A stretch of DNA of 64,000 nucleotides from Sarcocystis neurona (GCA_000727475.1 KL647294.1:2250116-2314115); one strand, 5' to 3'; positions 1-12,900 are shown, counted from the stretch's first letter. Notes: generated by a model from the sequence alone, not told the origin. A program made the numbers and translations.

Positions 1-450
1 CACACACAAGGAGAGAGACAGGGAGACATAAATATATACATATGAGCACGCAACCACGCAAGCACGCACAGAGACAGACACGAGGACAAACATATATATA
101 TATATATATACATATATATGTACATATTTTTGCAGACACATGCACAGGACGGGGAGAAATAAATATGCATATATATATATATATACACAGAGTCAAACGT
201 ACAGACACGCATATATATATATATATAGATATGTATATATTTGCACGCACATGAACACACATACAAACACACACAGACAGAGAGACGGACAAACATACAC
301 ATATATATATACATATGTCCATGCAGTAGTAAAAAAAATTCAACTTGCTGTTTCGAGGAGAGTGGAAAGAGAAGGAGGATAGAAAAGGAAAAGGAAGAGA
401 AGTGAAGGGGCAACGAAGTACGCACATCTGGGGCAGCGAGACCGGTTACA
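1..450. repeat. CA/TA microsatellite block
   Basis: Alternating CACA, TATATA and ACAG/AGAC runs with no stable reading frame of normal composition. It marks the left edge of a repeat-rich segment. The last 100 bases become purine-rich (GGAGAGTGGAAAGAGAAGG type). Confidence 0.85.
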
Positions 451-479
451 GAGAAATTGGCAGATAGAAGTCGCTTCTC

Positions 480-1015
480 AACGGCGGAGAAGAAGTCCTC
501 GCACGCACAGAGCAGCAGCCTGCAAGCAGCAGTAGCGCACAGCGAACCAGCAGCAGCGACGATCATGAGCAGCAGCAGCTATATACGGAGGGCGTACGTG
601 CAGCAGCAACAACGTCTGCCATACCAGGAGCAGCAGCACGAAGAGCAGGAGCAGCAGCAGTTTTCACTGCTGGGCGGACGCAACAGCCACTTGCGGCAGG
701 GGGGGGGGACGGGAGACTACCGTCGACAACAGCAGCAACAGGCGGCCGCGCGCAGGGGCAGCAGCATCAACAACAGCAGCAGCAAAGAAAGCAGCAACAA
801 CGCCAGCAGCAGCAACAGCGAAGGCAGCGGCAACGAAGGGAAGACCACACAGCAGCAGCAAAGAAAGCAGCGACACGAACAGCAGCAGCAGCAAGAGCAG
901 CAGCAGCAAGAGCAGCAGCTGGAGTAGAGGGAGGAGCGACGACGGCAGCAGCAAACAGCAGCAGCAAACAGCAGCAGCAAAAACAGGCTGTCGGATAGAG
1001 CAAAGACGTCGAATC
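480..1015 (+). repeat. CAG-rich tract with an open low-complexity frame
   Basis: Dense CAG/CAA/AGC triplets on the plus strand. One plus frame stays open from 457 to 927 and would give a Gln/Ser-rich polypeptide. Its listed start is TTG; the first ATG in frame is near 565. The minus strand is open in several frames too (Leu/Ala/Cys-rich), as expected for pure CAG repeats. I see no non-repetitive domain, so coding status is undecided. Confidence 0.6.
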
Positions 1016-1080
1016 GCCGCACACTCATACAAACACGAATGCAGACGTGTGGGGAGGAAGTTCAGAACGAAAATTAAATT

Positions 1081-1445
1081 TTAGCAGTTGACTTGTGTAT
1101 ATTGTCCCCTACGTATATACGAAACATCAGTATAGACAACGTGTTTATACATATACATATATATATACAGAGAGAGAGAGATGTAGACACCTATAGGTTG
1201 ACAGATATAGATAGATAGATAGATACACAAAGACAGAGAGATACAGGTAGACATACATGTATATATACGTAGGTCAATATATACAGAGAGACAGAGAGAA
1301 AGAAAGACAGACAGATATATAGAGAGAGATATAGGTAGATACACGGAGACAGATAGATGGATATAGATATGTATATACATGCACGTCAACATATCTACAT
1401 AGATATATGTATATAGAGAGAGAGACAAAGATAGATAGATAGTAG
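1081..1445. repeat. GATA/GACA/TATA microsatellite
   Basis: Repeats of AGATAGAT, AGAGAGAC and TATATA fill the interval. No gene is seen. Confidence 0.8.
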
Positions 1446-1459
1446 AACTGCGGCCACTA

Positions 1460-3541
1460 CTACGGAAGAAGAAGAGATTTGTAGACGCATTGACGCTGGA
1501 GAACAGCAGCAGCAGGAAAGAGAGAAAAGATGTACCGCGAGAGCTGCTGCAGCAACGGTCTTATAAGGACGCGTGCACCATCTGCCGTTGCTGCTGCTGC
1601 CGTTGCTGCTGCTGCCGCCGTTGCTGCTGCTGTTGCTGTTGCTGCTGCGTCCGCTCGCGCTGATGTGAGAGTTGCTTGTGCCTCTTCTCGTGCTGTTTCT
1701 TCTTCTCCCCCCTGCGCCGCTGCTGCTGCGTGAGCAAACTCTGCTGCACCTGTTGGTAGGCGTGTTGTTGCAGTTGCTGCCTTATCTTCTGCCGCTGCTC
1801 CTCCGCCACCGGCTCGTACCGCCCCTTCCCCTGCTTCTTCCGCTTCGTCCGCAACTGCTGCTCCTCGTGCCGCTGCTTCTTCCTCGTAGTTCGCAAGTTT
1901 CTCTCCTGCTGCTGCTTTTGCCGCGCATGCTGTTCCTGCTCCTGCTCCTGCTGCTCTCTTCTCCTGCTTTTCCTCCTCCGCGTCCTCTGTTGCTGCTCCA
2001 GCTTTCCGTTCTGCTGCGGCTGGTGCTGTTGCACGCGGGACTCGTCTTGCCGCAGCCTGCTGCTGCTGCTGCAGCTCCTGCAGCGTCTCTGCTGCTGCCT
2101 GAGCGAAACAGCTAACGGCAACGCACGTGTTGCCGAGTTGCGTAGCCAGGAACGTATGCACCAGCGGTGCTGCTGCTTCAGTCAGCTCCACCGTGAGCAG
2201 CAGCTGTCGCAACAGCTGCTTCTCTCCTCCCCTTAACAGGGGATGTAGCGCTTCAGGCAGAAACACCGGCTGTCTCCTCTCCTGCAGAAACACGCCCAAC
2301 ATTTTCTCCTTTTCCTTCTGCTCCTCCTGCTCCTCGTGCTGCTGCTGCTGGTCGTCGGACTTCCTCTGCAGCGCCGACCGAACAGCTGCAGCGCCAATCC
2401 CTTCCTCTCGCCCAGCAACTGTCTCCACCGTAGCGTCGCTTCTCAAAACACGCGCACTCTGAAGGCGGCTGCTGCTGAAGTGGCTGCTGCTGCTGCTGAA
2501 ATGGTTGCCGCTGCTGCTGGAGTGGCTGCTGCTGCTGCCGTGTGTGTGGCTGCTGGTGCTGCTGCTGCTGGTGCTGCTGTTACTGGTGCTGCTGCTACTG
2601 GTGCTGCTGCTGCCTCTGTTTCTGCTGTCGTGGCTGCCGGAGCTGACGCTGCAGCACGCGACTGCCACCGATGCAGCAGCTGGTGCTTCTTCTCTGCTGC
2701 GGGTAGCAGGCGGTCGCAGCAGCGCGGCAGGAGGCAGCAGCAGGCCGTGACCCTTCGCAACAGAATAACACAACATACTCGCAGAATTTGCGGAGAGCTG
2801 TCCCAGCTGCGTCCGCCGTTTCTTCCGCCGCTGCTCCTCCTGCTGCTGAAGCAGCTGCACTTGCTGCAGAGACGGCTGCGTCTGCTGATGCGTTGGAGTC
2901 TGCTGCTGCTGCGGAATCTGCTCCTGCGGTGCCTCTTGCATGTCCTGCCGCTGCCAACAATCCTGCAGCGGCTGTTGCTGCTGTTTCAGCAAGGGGTACG
3001 TCGGTTGCTGCTGCTGCGGCAGTGGATACGCCGCTTGCTGCTGTTCGGGCTTCAGACCAAGAGGAAACGGTTGCTGCTTTCCTGCTGCAGTGCATGCGTT
3101 GCCTGCCGGTGGCGAAGAGGCCAGCAGCGCATGCGCAGTCCTTTTGACTTCGCAAGAGGAAGTTAGCAACGGCAGCGACACGAGCAGCACGTCGCACACG
3201 CGCTTGCTGAACGGCAGGTGCTCCTCTCCGCTCTTCCAGCGCACCACCAGCAGCAACAGCAACAGCAGCAGCAGCAAGGCCACACCCCCACAACAGCAGC
3301 AGCGAGTTACAACAGCAGCATAGCAAAGCACGTCACCAACGAACGAACGGTGCAGCAGCAGCAGGAGCAGCTGCAGCAGGAACAGACACAAGAGCAGCAG
3401 CAACAGCAGGAGCAACAGCAGGAACCACACCACCACTGCAGGAGTCTCCGTAGTAGCAACTGCCAACAAGGCTGACACGGGTACCACCAGCGGCAGCAAG
3501 AAGAAGAAGCAGAACAGCTCTTGCAGCAGCGAAGGCAGCAC
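1460..3541 (-). CDS. low-complexity protein, unknown function (exon-like frame)
   Basis: A minus-strand frame stays open for about 690 codons. From its N-terminal side it has Leu-rich runs, a Gln/Pro-rich part, a Ser/Thr/His-rich part, a charged non-repetitive island, and an Ala/Glu-rich tail ending in a stop at 1460. Two islands look like ordinary protein: one after WKSGEEHLPFSKRV (near 3240-3110) and one around MLGVFLQERRQPVFLPEAL (near 2300-2130). The second is amphipathic and helical in look. The first Leu runs arise because the CAG strand flips near 3.1 kb, so the true first exon may begin there. I do not recognise the protein. A link to the HPR-like gene further right is possible in style only. 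It could also be a repeat tract with chance open frames. Confidence 0.4.
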   Translation of the reverse strand: MLPSLLQELFCFFFLLPLVVPVSALLAVATTETPAVVVWFLLLLLLLLLLLCLFLLQLLLLLLHRSFVGDVLCYAAVVTRCCCCGGVALLLLLLLLLLVVRWKSGEEHLPFSKRVCDVLLVSLPLLTSSCEVKRTAHALLASSPPAGNACTAAGKQQPFPLGLKPEQQQAAYPLPQQQQPTYPLLKQQQQPLQDCWQRQDMQEAPQEQIPQQQQTPTHQQTQPSLQQVQLLQQQEEQRRKKRRTQLGQLSANSASMLCYSVAKGHGLLLPPAALLRPPATRSREEAPAAASVAVACCSVSSGSHDSRNRGSSSTSSSSTSNSSTSSSSTSSHTHGSSSSHSSSSGNHFSSSSSHFSSSRLQSARVLRSDATVETVAGREEGIGAAAVRSALQRKSDDQQQQHEEQEEQKEKEKMLGVFLQERRQPVFLPEALHPLLRGGEKQLLRQLLLTVELTEAAAPLVHTFLATQLGNTCVAVSCFAQAAAETLQELQQQQQAAARRVPRATAPAAAERKAGAATEDAEEEKQEKRAAGAGAGTACAAKAAAGEKLANYEEEAAARGAAVADEAEEAGEGAVRAGGGGAAAEDKAATATTRLPTGAAEFAHAAAAAQGGEEETAREEAQATLTSARADAAATATAAATAAAAATAAAATADGARVLIRPLLQQLSRYIFSLFPAAAVLQRQCVYKSLLLP

Positions 3542-5560
3542 GGTCGACTGTTACAGGAGGAGCAGCAGCTGCAACAGCCAAAAGAGGGCGAAGAAGAAAT
3601 AGGAGGGCAGGTGTGTTGCAGCAGCCGCAGCAGCAGGAACCCCTGGTGCAATAGCAGCAGCATCGAGTCCCGGAAGAAGCGAGAGACAGACGGATCAACG
3701 AAACAGCAGCAGCAGCAGCAGGAAAAACGTCGAAGAATTTCTAGCACCAGGGCACAGCGGAGGAATCAACAGCAACAACAGAAACTTAACGCAGCAACAT
3801 CAGCAGCAGCAAGGCAGACAACTAGCTGTTGCGGCTACAGAGCAGCTGCCATCACTACCAGCAGCAGCAGCAGCAGCAAATCAGCCCCACAAGAGAAAGG
3901 AGAAATATGCGAGAGCAGTAGCACAGATAGCTGCCCCAAAAGCATCGGTACTGGCAGCAGGAGAGAGAAAGCAGCAGCAGCAGCGGCAGCAGGAAAGAGA
4001 GAGCAGCAGCAGGAGCAGCGAGAGAGCACTTGGGTATGGGCAGCAGCAGAAAACGACCACAGCAGCAGCAACGTCTGGCAAGTGGTCTCAAGAAGCAGCA
4101 GCAGGAGCAGCAGGGACGCACAAGAGAAGCAGCAGCGGCAGTGACAAAGAATGGCAGCAGCACCGACGGACAGCAGGTCGTTACAGGAGCAGCCGTAGCA
4201 GAAGAAGAAGCAAACGACCACACCCCCTGCAGCAGCCCAGCTTAATAGCGCCACGGCCAGCAGGAAAAGGCAGCAGCAGCAGCAGTTGCAGGGGAGACAG
4301 AGGGAGCAGCAAGAGAAACAAGCTGCTCAAGCTGCTCCGCAGCAGCAGAAAATCAGCGGTAGCCGCAGCAGCGGCCGCCCAACAGCAGAGGAGTACGAAG
4401 GCTTTGAAAGTGGGGAAAAGTTGCGGCAGCGGCAGCAGCAGGAACACACACCAACGCCAGAAGCAGCTATAGTATCAGCAGCAGGAGACGGACGAGCAGA
4501 GGCAGATGAGCAGCAACAGCGGCAGCAGCGCAAGAGACAAAAATTCTTATCAGCTGCTGCCAGCAGCAAGAGAGCAGCAGTCGCAGCAGGAGGTGGAGAG
4601 AGCAGCTTCTGCGGAGAACACACGCAGAAAAAGATACACTCAGGTAAACAGCAGTAACAGCAGCACAACAGCAGCAGCAAATGGCAACAGCAGCACAAAA
4701 GCAGCAGCAAATGGCAACAGCAGCAGCAGCAACAACAAACGGCGGCACTAGCAGCGAACGGCAGCAGCAGCAGCAGCAGCAAACGGCAGCAGCAGCAGCA
4801 GCAAACGGCAGTAGCAGCAGCAAATGGTAGTAGCAACAGGAAAGAGTAGCAGCAGCAGTAGCAGGAACCGGCAACACCAGTAGAATTCAGTCTCTGTGGC
4901 ATAAAAACAGCAGCAGGTACGCGCAACAGCACCACGTGGGCGAAAGTGGAGAAGCAGCATTAGCGGGAAATTCGAAGAGTAGCTGGCGTGCTGCTGCTCA
5001 CACACACTGTAGCAGGAAAGGCAGAAAGGCGCAGGGGTGCAGGAGCAAATGCAGCAAAAGATCCACAGCAGCAGCAGGAGCAGGAAGAAGAAGAGGACGG
5101 CAGCAGAACCGCTCTCTCTTGCACTTGACCGACAACAGCAGCAACGGGAAGAAGCAGAGAGATATTTATTGCAACAGCCGCTTCAGCACTTCAGCGGCAG
5201 CAGCAACTGCAGAAAAGACAACCACGCCTTCGTAGTGTTGCTGCTGGACACGCGGCAGCAGCAGACGCGCAGCAGCAGACCTGCAGCAGCACACGCGCAG
5301 CAGCAGACGTGCAGCAGCACATGCGCAGCAGCAGACGGGTAGCAGCACATACCCAGCAGCAGACGCGGAGCAGCATACGCGCAGCAGCAGACGGGCAGCA
5401 GCAGAATGCGAGAGCCAGTGTGGAAGCTGCTGGCTACGTGGGGAGGACCAAAGAAAACAACGCATGCGCGAGCGGGGAAGCAGGAACAGCAGCAGCAGCA
5501 GTAGCAGCAGCAAATGCAGCAGCAGGGCCGTCGTCTGCAGCAAAAAGCAGCGCAAGACGC
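3110..5560 (+). repeat. long CAG-rich tract (CAG on plus strand)
   Basis: About 2.4 kb where CAG/AGC/CAA triplets on the plus strand dominate. Plus frames give Gln/Ser/Arg-rich peptides (for example 3521-4144); minus frames give Leu/Cys/Ala-rich peptides (for example 4327-4935). No non-repetitive domain could be recognised on either strand, so no gene is called. Short islands such as minus-strand 4520-4640 may be exons of a minus-strand gene running toward 1460, but no splice pattern was established. Confidence 0.6.
5250..5405. repeat. minisatellite, about 15-bp unit
   Basis: A unit close to CAGCAGCAGACGCG, with variants ending in CACATG or CACACG, is repeated about ten times in tandem inside the CAG tract. 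Confidence 0.7.
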
Positions 5561-5569
5561 GAAGCAAGA

Positions 5570-5990
5570 ATCTACACGTGACGGCAGCTGAGTGGGCAGC
5601 CGCAGCAGCAGCACAGCCCTTGGGAGACACCGAGGGGCGTCGAGGGGAAACGAAGACGAGACGCAACAGCAGCAGCCCCACAAGCAGAGACGCGACGACT
5701 CCACGCGAGACGGAAGCGTCGCCACGCAAGCTGCTGCTGCTGCTGTTGTGCGAAGAGAAGAAAAATTACTTTTGTTGCAGCCTGAAGCAGCAGAGCCAAG
5801 CCTTGCCAGTCGCAGTCTTGAAGGAGCTGCACGAAAGACGCACCACCCCACAGCAATTTTCGCAGCGGCAATACCTCTGCATGCGGCAACTTCTTCAAAC
5901 TACAGCGTCTACGAATTATACGGACACTCACGTAGACTTGTCTCTTCCAGAAGCTCCTTATATACGCTGTTTGCATATATCCATCCACCA
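5570..5990. other. non-repetitive island between repeats, possible exon
   Basis: Composition becomes ordinary here. A plus frame (5592-5996) and a minus frame (5572-6012) are both open. The minus frame has a helical-looking stretch (KLLWGGASFVQLLQDCDW). Strand and coding status cannot be decided by eye. Confidence 0.3.
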
Positions 5991-5999
5991 GAATAAATG

Positions 6000-6500
6000 T
6001 CTCTGTATACATCTGTCTTTGTGTCTCCGCCTATACACATACATATATATTTGATGATGTATACGTGTGTGTGTCTGCTGAAGGACTCCAGGAGTCTAAA
6101 TATGTGGATATATGTCTTTCAATATTTCCTTACATATATGCTGTCCGCCTGTGTACACTTCAAACTACCTGCCTGTCTCTATGTCCGTGTAAAAACACAT
6201 ATACATATATATATATACATACGTAGGTGTAAATATGTGATGTAGTACATGTATACTACAGATACGTACATATATGTACCGAATAAGATGCGGAGGGAAA
6301 GAAGGGACTTCTATAAATATACATATATAAATACACGTGTATACACCAACGTGTGTGCATATATATATATATATATATGTATGTATGTCTACGTATCTAG
6401 TAACACGTAGAGCCAGAGAGGAACTTCTACAAATATACATATATATATATATGTATGTAGACATACGTGTATACATAACGTATGCACATATATAGGTGTG
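6000..6500. repeat. TA/CATA microsatellite with a diverged duplication
   Basis: AT-rich microsatellite. The phrase GGGACTTCTATAAATATACATAT (near 6305) returns as GGAACTTCTACAAATATACATAT (near 6420), so about 115 bp has been duplicated and has diverged. Confidence 0.75.
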
Positions 6501-6659
6501 TATATTTACGGCAGCAGCAGCTTGAAAGATGGGAGGAAGAAGAAGATTTTCGGTGCGGTCGAGTCGGACGAAGGCGTTGGCGAGCATCCCGAGCAGTCGG
6601 ACGGAGGAGCAGCGCGTCAGTCTGCATGCGTAGGCCTGCAGGAGAAAACGGAGTGGCAC

Positions 6660-7470
6660 GTATATACCCGCACACGCGCAAGCAATGCAGAGGAAGAAGA
6701 TGAAGAAGCGGGGATGAAGACGAGCAAGAATAGAGGACGAGGAAGACGAAGAAGGGGAAGAGGAAGAAGGGGAGGATTAAGAAGCAGAAGAAGAAGCAGC
6801 AGAATAGGAAGCAGAAGAAGAAGAGGACGAAGCAGAACAAGCAGCAGAAGCAGCAGAAGCAGCAGAAGAAGAGGAAGGGGACGAAGAAGCAGAAGCAGCA
6901 GAAGAAGCAGAAGAAGAAGAGGAAGAAGGGGAGGAAGAGGAAGATGAAGAGGAAGAGGAAGATGAAGAACAAGAAGGAGCTGAAGAAGAAGAAGGACACG
7001 AACAAGAAGAAGAAGAAGAAGGATGTGAAGAAGCAGAAGCAGAAGAAGACGAAGAAGAAGAAGAGGAAGAAGAGGGACACGAAGAAGAAGAAGAGGAAGA
7101 GAAACACGAAGAACAAGAAGGAGGTGAAGAAGAAGAAGAAGAAGGACATGCAGCAGCAGAAGAGGAAGAACCAGAAGCAGCAGAAGAAGCAGAAGCAGCA
7201 CAAGAAGAAGAGGACGAAGAAGAAGAAGAAGAGGAAGAAGAAGAAGGGGAAGAAGAGGAAGGGGACGAAGAAGAGGGACATGAAGAAGAAGAAGAAGGGG
7301 AGGATCCAGAAGCAGAAGAAGAAGTAGCAGCAGAATAGGAAGCAGAAGCACCCTATTCAGCAGAGGAAGCAGAAGAAGAAGAGGAAGAAGAAGAAGAAGG
7401 ATACGAAGAAGCAGAAGAAGAAGGAGATGAAGAAGAAGGAGATGAAGAAGAAGAAGAAAAGGAGACGAGA
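6660..7470. repeat. polypurine tract (GAA/GAG/CAG)
   Basis: Roughly 800 bases that are almost only A and G on the plus strand, with scattered C in CAG. Plus frames read as Arg/Ser/Gly- or Lys-rich and break often; minus frames read as uninterrupted Leu or Phe runs (6617-7723 and 6427-7281). Such one-sided frames are artefacts of composition. I regard it as non-coding repeat. Confidence 0.75.
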
Positions 7471-7539
7471 GAATTCTTTGTGATTCGAAAAAGTGGAGAA
7501 GGGAAAGGGAGTTTCTCCTCACGCCGAGGCCGCTATCGT

Positions 7540-8985
7540 AGACACACGTCGGTATATATATACATACGTAGACACCCACATACATGCATATACATATATG
7601 CGTATATATACCTACACACGTATACATACATAGACGTACTTGTACATATATGTTCATACATATATACGTGTGCACACACACACACATGTATATATATGAG
7701 TATATACGTACGTATAATAACACTTACATACCTATACGTACAGACGTATACACACGCATGCGCATGCGGTATATACATACATATATACGTACCATCATGT
7801 ACAGGTCCATACATAGATAGATACATACGTATCGACGCGTACGCGTACACAGACGTGTATGAAGCGCTGGCAAAAAGAGACAAACGAAGGAGGCGAGGGA
7901 AAGGCACGAGAAAATGGACATCTTCGTAGCAAAGAGAAAGTGAGACTAACCAGAAGAAGAGAAGAACAAAAACAGCTCGTACACACACATATATATACAC
8001 ACAGACATTCACACACTCGGACGCCTACATACAATTACCAACAGACAGACACATATATACATACACACACATACACGCATATGTGTATGTATGTATACAT
8101 ATATATATACATAAATAGTTATGTATACATACATACACATATACACATATACATAATTACACCTATGTGCAGACATACACATATATATATACACACATAC
8201 ACACATACACGTATACACATATACACATATATATACATATATACATACACATACACCCATACACATATACATAATTACACATAGACACACACATACAAAC
8301 ATACATACTTACACCTATACAGACACATACTCATACATATATACATATGCATGCATACATACACACACATACACACACATACATACACACACATACACAC
8401 ATACATACATACACGTATACACAACACATACACACATACATACATACATACACGTATACACACATACATACACACACATACACAGATAGATACATACACA
8501 TATACACACACATACACATACCTATATATATACATATACACACACAGACACAATACATATATATGTATAAGCACACACGCAGTCATTCACACAGGTATAG
8601 ACATGCATACATACACACATATACACACAAAGACACATATACAGGCACATGCAAGCAAACGTGCCAAGGTAGGTTTATGCACATACATATATACACACAC
8701 TCTTTCATACACAGATACAGGCATATATATACAAATGTACGGACGTACGTATACCTATATGTCTGTATATATAGACACACGTAGCCATGGATATAGAAAG
8801 AAATGTATTGACACGCACGTACACATACATATACATATGAACGTAGGTACCTGCATACGTGTACACAGAGTCTCTATCAGAGATACATACATACATACAC
8901 GTAGATACGCACATATATAAGGACGGAAGTGCGTATACATACACAAACACCTACATACATATATATATGGGGGGAAATGTGTACT
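7540..8985. repeat. CATA/CACA/TATA microsatellite
   Basis: Long runs of ACAT, ACAC and TATA (densest at 8030-8560). A short ordinary stretch at 7850-7980 carries no recognisable gene. Confidence 0.85.
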
Positions 8986-8989
8986 TTTG

Positions 8990-9330
8990 AGTCTTTGTAT
9001 GGGAGGCGGTGTTTGTGAGAAGCAGCTTCTTTTTCCTGCGCGCCAAAACTTGAAGAGGCCGCGGCGTACCAGCAGCAGCTGTGGAGAGGCGTGGAGAGCG
9101 GGGCGGTGCGCACTCTTATGACGCCTCAAAAAGAAGTGCACTTTTGTGGACTTTCACAAATTGACTTCGCGAGGGTCGTTCACAAACTGCCACTCCACAC
9201 ACGAATACGGGCACCAAGGAAGAAACACGCATGCAAAGACACAAGCGCACACACACACACAGACGTGCAGGCCAATTCGCGTACAGAGACGAAAAGCACG
9301 CGAAAAATTTACAGAAAATGAGAAGGAGAG
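8990..9330. other. unique-sequence island, no gene recognised
   Basis: Ordinary-composition sequence between two microsatellites. Short frames exist on both strands (plus 9091-9321, minus 8877-9113), but none matches a family I know. Confidence 0.4.
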
Positions 9331-9835
9331 AAACAGCCCGGCATACGCCTACACACGCAAATATATGCGTGTGCATGAGAAACACATATCTGTGTTTGTG
9401 TACGGGATTAGATATATACACATCAAGATCCATCTATAACCATATATATATATGTGTAGGGTTATATGTATGCATGTGTATGGAACGAGGCATGCACATA
9501 TCAGTATATACGTGGATGAGAATTACATATCCGTGCACAGATGTATATAAGGAGGGGTTTATATATATATATATACGCATATATAAATATTAAATATGTA
9601 GATACATAGGTATACATATATATCCACGTGCACGCAAAGATATATACATATATATATATACGAGAGAAACACATGTTGATGCGCAGATGTATATGAGTCC
9701 AGAATATATATATACATGTATATGTGTATATTAAAATATATGTGTGCCTATATATATACATGTGAATATATGTGTATAGAGACGTGTCTGTGTAGAGAGG
9801 TATCGGTGAGGATAGAACGTCCAGGTACATTCGTA
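9330..9835. repeat. TA-rich microsatellite
   Basis: TATATA, TGTATA and CATATA runs. It lies just beyond the last candidate exon of the minus-strand gene to its right and may be its intron or 3' flank. Confidence 0.8.
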
Positions 9836-9939
9836 CATGTTGCACAGCGGAAGAAGCCAGCAAAGTAGGAAACGACCAGAAAAGAAGCAGCAGAAGGAAA
9901 TGAATGTCTGCATGCATCTGCAGAGACATCATACTTTTC

Positions 9940-12900
9940 TTCTTAAAGGCAGAGAAGGCTCTGCGCAGACGTAGAAGAACACAGAGATCCTCAAAACTGT
10001 CAAAAGGTTGCTCCTGCTGATACGAAAAAGATGGATGCTGCTTCGGCCGGAAAGTCTCTCCATCACCAAACTTCTCACTCTTGACAAACACGCGGGTACA
10101 TGCAGGGAAGAGTACGCGCAGACACATTTGTATCGACGTTGATTGTATACAGATATCTATGCAAAACGTCTATCCACATCAATCCACAGACATGTATCCC
10201 TTCCCACATATATATACACATATGGACATATACTTATATACAAATATATAGACATGTGTACGTGTGTACGTGTGTGTGTGTGTGTGTGCGTGTATCTCTC
10301 TCTATATATATGTCTTTATATATAAGTATACGTATGTGTGTATATATACATATACACGTATCTACATATATGTACATATATATATATATATATACGGACA
10401 CATACATGTGTGTGCACATATATGTATATATACATATATATGTATTTGCTTGGTGTATGTTGTCCCCCGGTATGAGGGTGTGCGTGGGGTGTGTGGTGCA
10501 GAGAAGGAGCTGCTTGTTTGACATGTGTGTTCTGGTGTACGTACGCCTGGCAGCAAGAAGAAAACGGGTCCCCACACGTATATTCGCCTGCAAGCAAGCA
10601 TTTGCACGTGTGAAAGATGAGCTGCTGTTTACCTCTTCGACATTTTTGAAGAACTGCTGGTGCAGAACGCCAGCAGTCGCGAGGGCATTTGCTGCGACCG
10701 CCACCGCCGGCAGCAGTTCGTCAAGCGCGGAGACGCCGGCGGAAGCTGCAGCAGTCGCTGCTATCCTGCTGCTGCTGTTGCTGCTGCCTCTGGCGGCGGC
10801 CTCTTGGGCGCGTCTGCGGGCAGCAGTAGCGGCAGCGGAAGAGGAGGAAGAAGAAGCAGCAGCAGCAACAGCAGGTGGAGGAGCAGCTGCGGCAGCAACA
10901 GCTTTGGCCAGCTCGTTCCCTAGTGAAGCAAATACGGGAACGGTGCTGCAGTCGGCAGCACATCCCAGCTGCGCGTACGCATGCAGCAGCCCGGCAAGCA
11001 TTTTCGGAGAGAAGTGCAGAGCAAAGGAAAGAACTTTCTTCTGCAGAGACATAAAAAGACCCACGTGCAACACCCCACTGCGGGACAGCCCCACCAGCAA
11101 CATGAACAACCGGCCGTGCGTCCAAGAGCGGTCGCCCATACGGCGACGCTTTCTGCTGCCGTTGGTCGTCCGACTTCCCACCAAGCTGCTGTTTCTCTCG
11201 ACGCTGCTGCTGCTGCTCCTACTCATTACCGCGCTGCTGCTGTGGACGCTGCTGCTGCTGGGGTCGCTGCTGCTGCTGCTGTGACTGCTGTGGCTGCTCC
11301 TCTGGCTGCCGGATGGGACGTCGTTTGGCCTGCTGCTGGGGATGCTGCTGCTGGTGCTGCGCCCGTTGCTACGAGGCTGCTGAGGGAACGCTGCAGCGCA
11401 CTCGGCAGCGAACTTCTTCTCTGCAGCAGTCGTGGCCGTCTGAAATATATGCTCCGCTACGGTACGGAGGAAATCGTCCTGTGCTGCTGCACACGCTTGC
11501 AAGGAGGCTGCTGCTGCTGCCGTTCTCTTGCTCTCTTCTTCTCCGTCTCTTGCTCTTTCTCTCAAACCTGCTGCTGTTCCTTCACCCGCTTCTCTCTCTC
11601 GCTCTCTTCTGCTTCTCCTTTCCGCTGCTGCTGCTGCTTCTGTCGCTCCTCTCGCGCCTCTCTCTGCTGCTGCTGCTGGTGCTGCTGCTCTCGGACTTCC
11701 GACAGCTGCTGCGGCTGCTGCCGTTGCCGTTCCCCCTGACACGATTGCTGGTTCTATCTCCTGCTGCTGCTCGTCTTTTCTCGGCATTGCAGCCTCCGAT
11801 GGCGTCTTTGCCCGTCCCTGCGTTGCTTCTGCTCCGTTTGCACCTCCTGCTCCATCGACGCGGGCTGCTGCCGACCCTGCAGCTGCTGCCGATTGCGCTG
11901 CTGCTGCTGCTGCCGTGTCTTCTTCTTCGCTGCGACCTTCTGCTGATGCTGTCCCGCCTGTCTTTTTCCCTTCCGCTGTTTCTGCTGCTGTTACAGTTCC
12001 ATCTTCTGCTGCACCGTTTCCTACGAAGCGCTTCCTCTCCCCTTCTCTTGCTGCTGCAGCCGCCGCTTCTCCTGCTGCTCCCCCGTCTTCTGCTGCAGCA
12101 GCGTCATGCAAACTGAGGCCCTTGCTTCGCAGCGCTCGGCCAGCAGCTGCACCGCCAACACTTCCTCTGTCGGCTGCAGGGGCAGGCGCCAGGAAAGACA
12201 AAGAAGAAGAAGAAGAAGAAGAAGAAGGGAAACCAGCACGCGCAGCAGACGAAGGAGAAGCAGCAGCAGCAGCAGAGAGCTGAATTGAACGACCCGGACC
12301 CCCACCAGCAGCAGGAGCAGCAGCAAAAGGAAAAGAAAAAGAAGCAGCAGCAGTAACTGGCTGCGGGTAGAGAGAGGAAATAATAAATACGCAGCGGCAG
12401 AGAACTTCTAACTCGCAGCTTGCTGCATGCTTGGTCAATTTCCTCAGCAGCGCAGCAACCCACGTGGCTTCTTCTGCGTCCTCTTCTTGCTGAAGTGCCC
12501 CAGAGCTTGCTGCCGCTGGTGCAGGAGTAATAGTAAAAGTAGCACCGCCGCTTCCTCCACCAGAGAGCAGTTCCCGTCTGCCCACCCGTTCCGCTGTTTC
12601 GTTTCCTTCTACTTCTTCTCCTGTTCTTGCTGTTGCTTCGTCTTGATCAGCGGCAGGAGGGGCTGCGGCTGATGCTGCTGCTGCCACAGCAGCATGAGGA
12701 CGAGACGCTGCGGTCGCTGCCGCTGCTGCTGCTTGGGCTTCTGCAGGCGGGCAGCAGCCGGTGACGTCCGAAGAGCCCACTGTGTCTGCTCCTGCTGTTG
12801 CGTCTGCTGCTGCTGCTTCTTTTTTTGCAGCTGCAGCTGGTGTGGCTGCGGCCACCTGCGTGCCTGCAGGCGTCGCGAGCAAAGAAGGATGAGAATAAAG

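Noticed and set aside
3835..5851. Multiple Leu/Cys/Ala-rich minus frames
   Set aside because: They are shadows of the plus-strand CAG tract.
6427..7723. Very long minus-strand Leu- and Phe-rich frames
   Set aside because: They are the complement of a polypurine repeat and contain no ordinary protein segment.
8030..8560. Regular short repeats that might suggest a CRISPR array
   Set aside because: They are simple CATA/CACA microsatellites with no unique spacers, in a eukaryotic genome.
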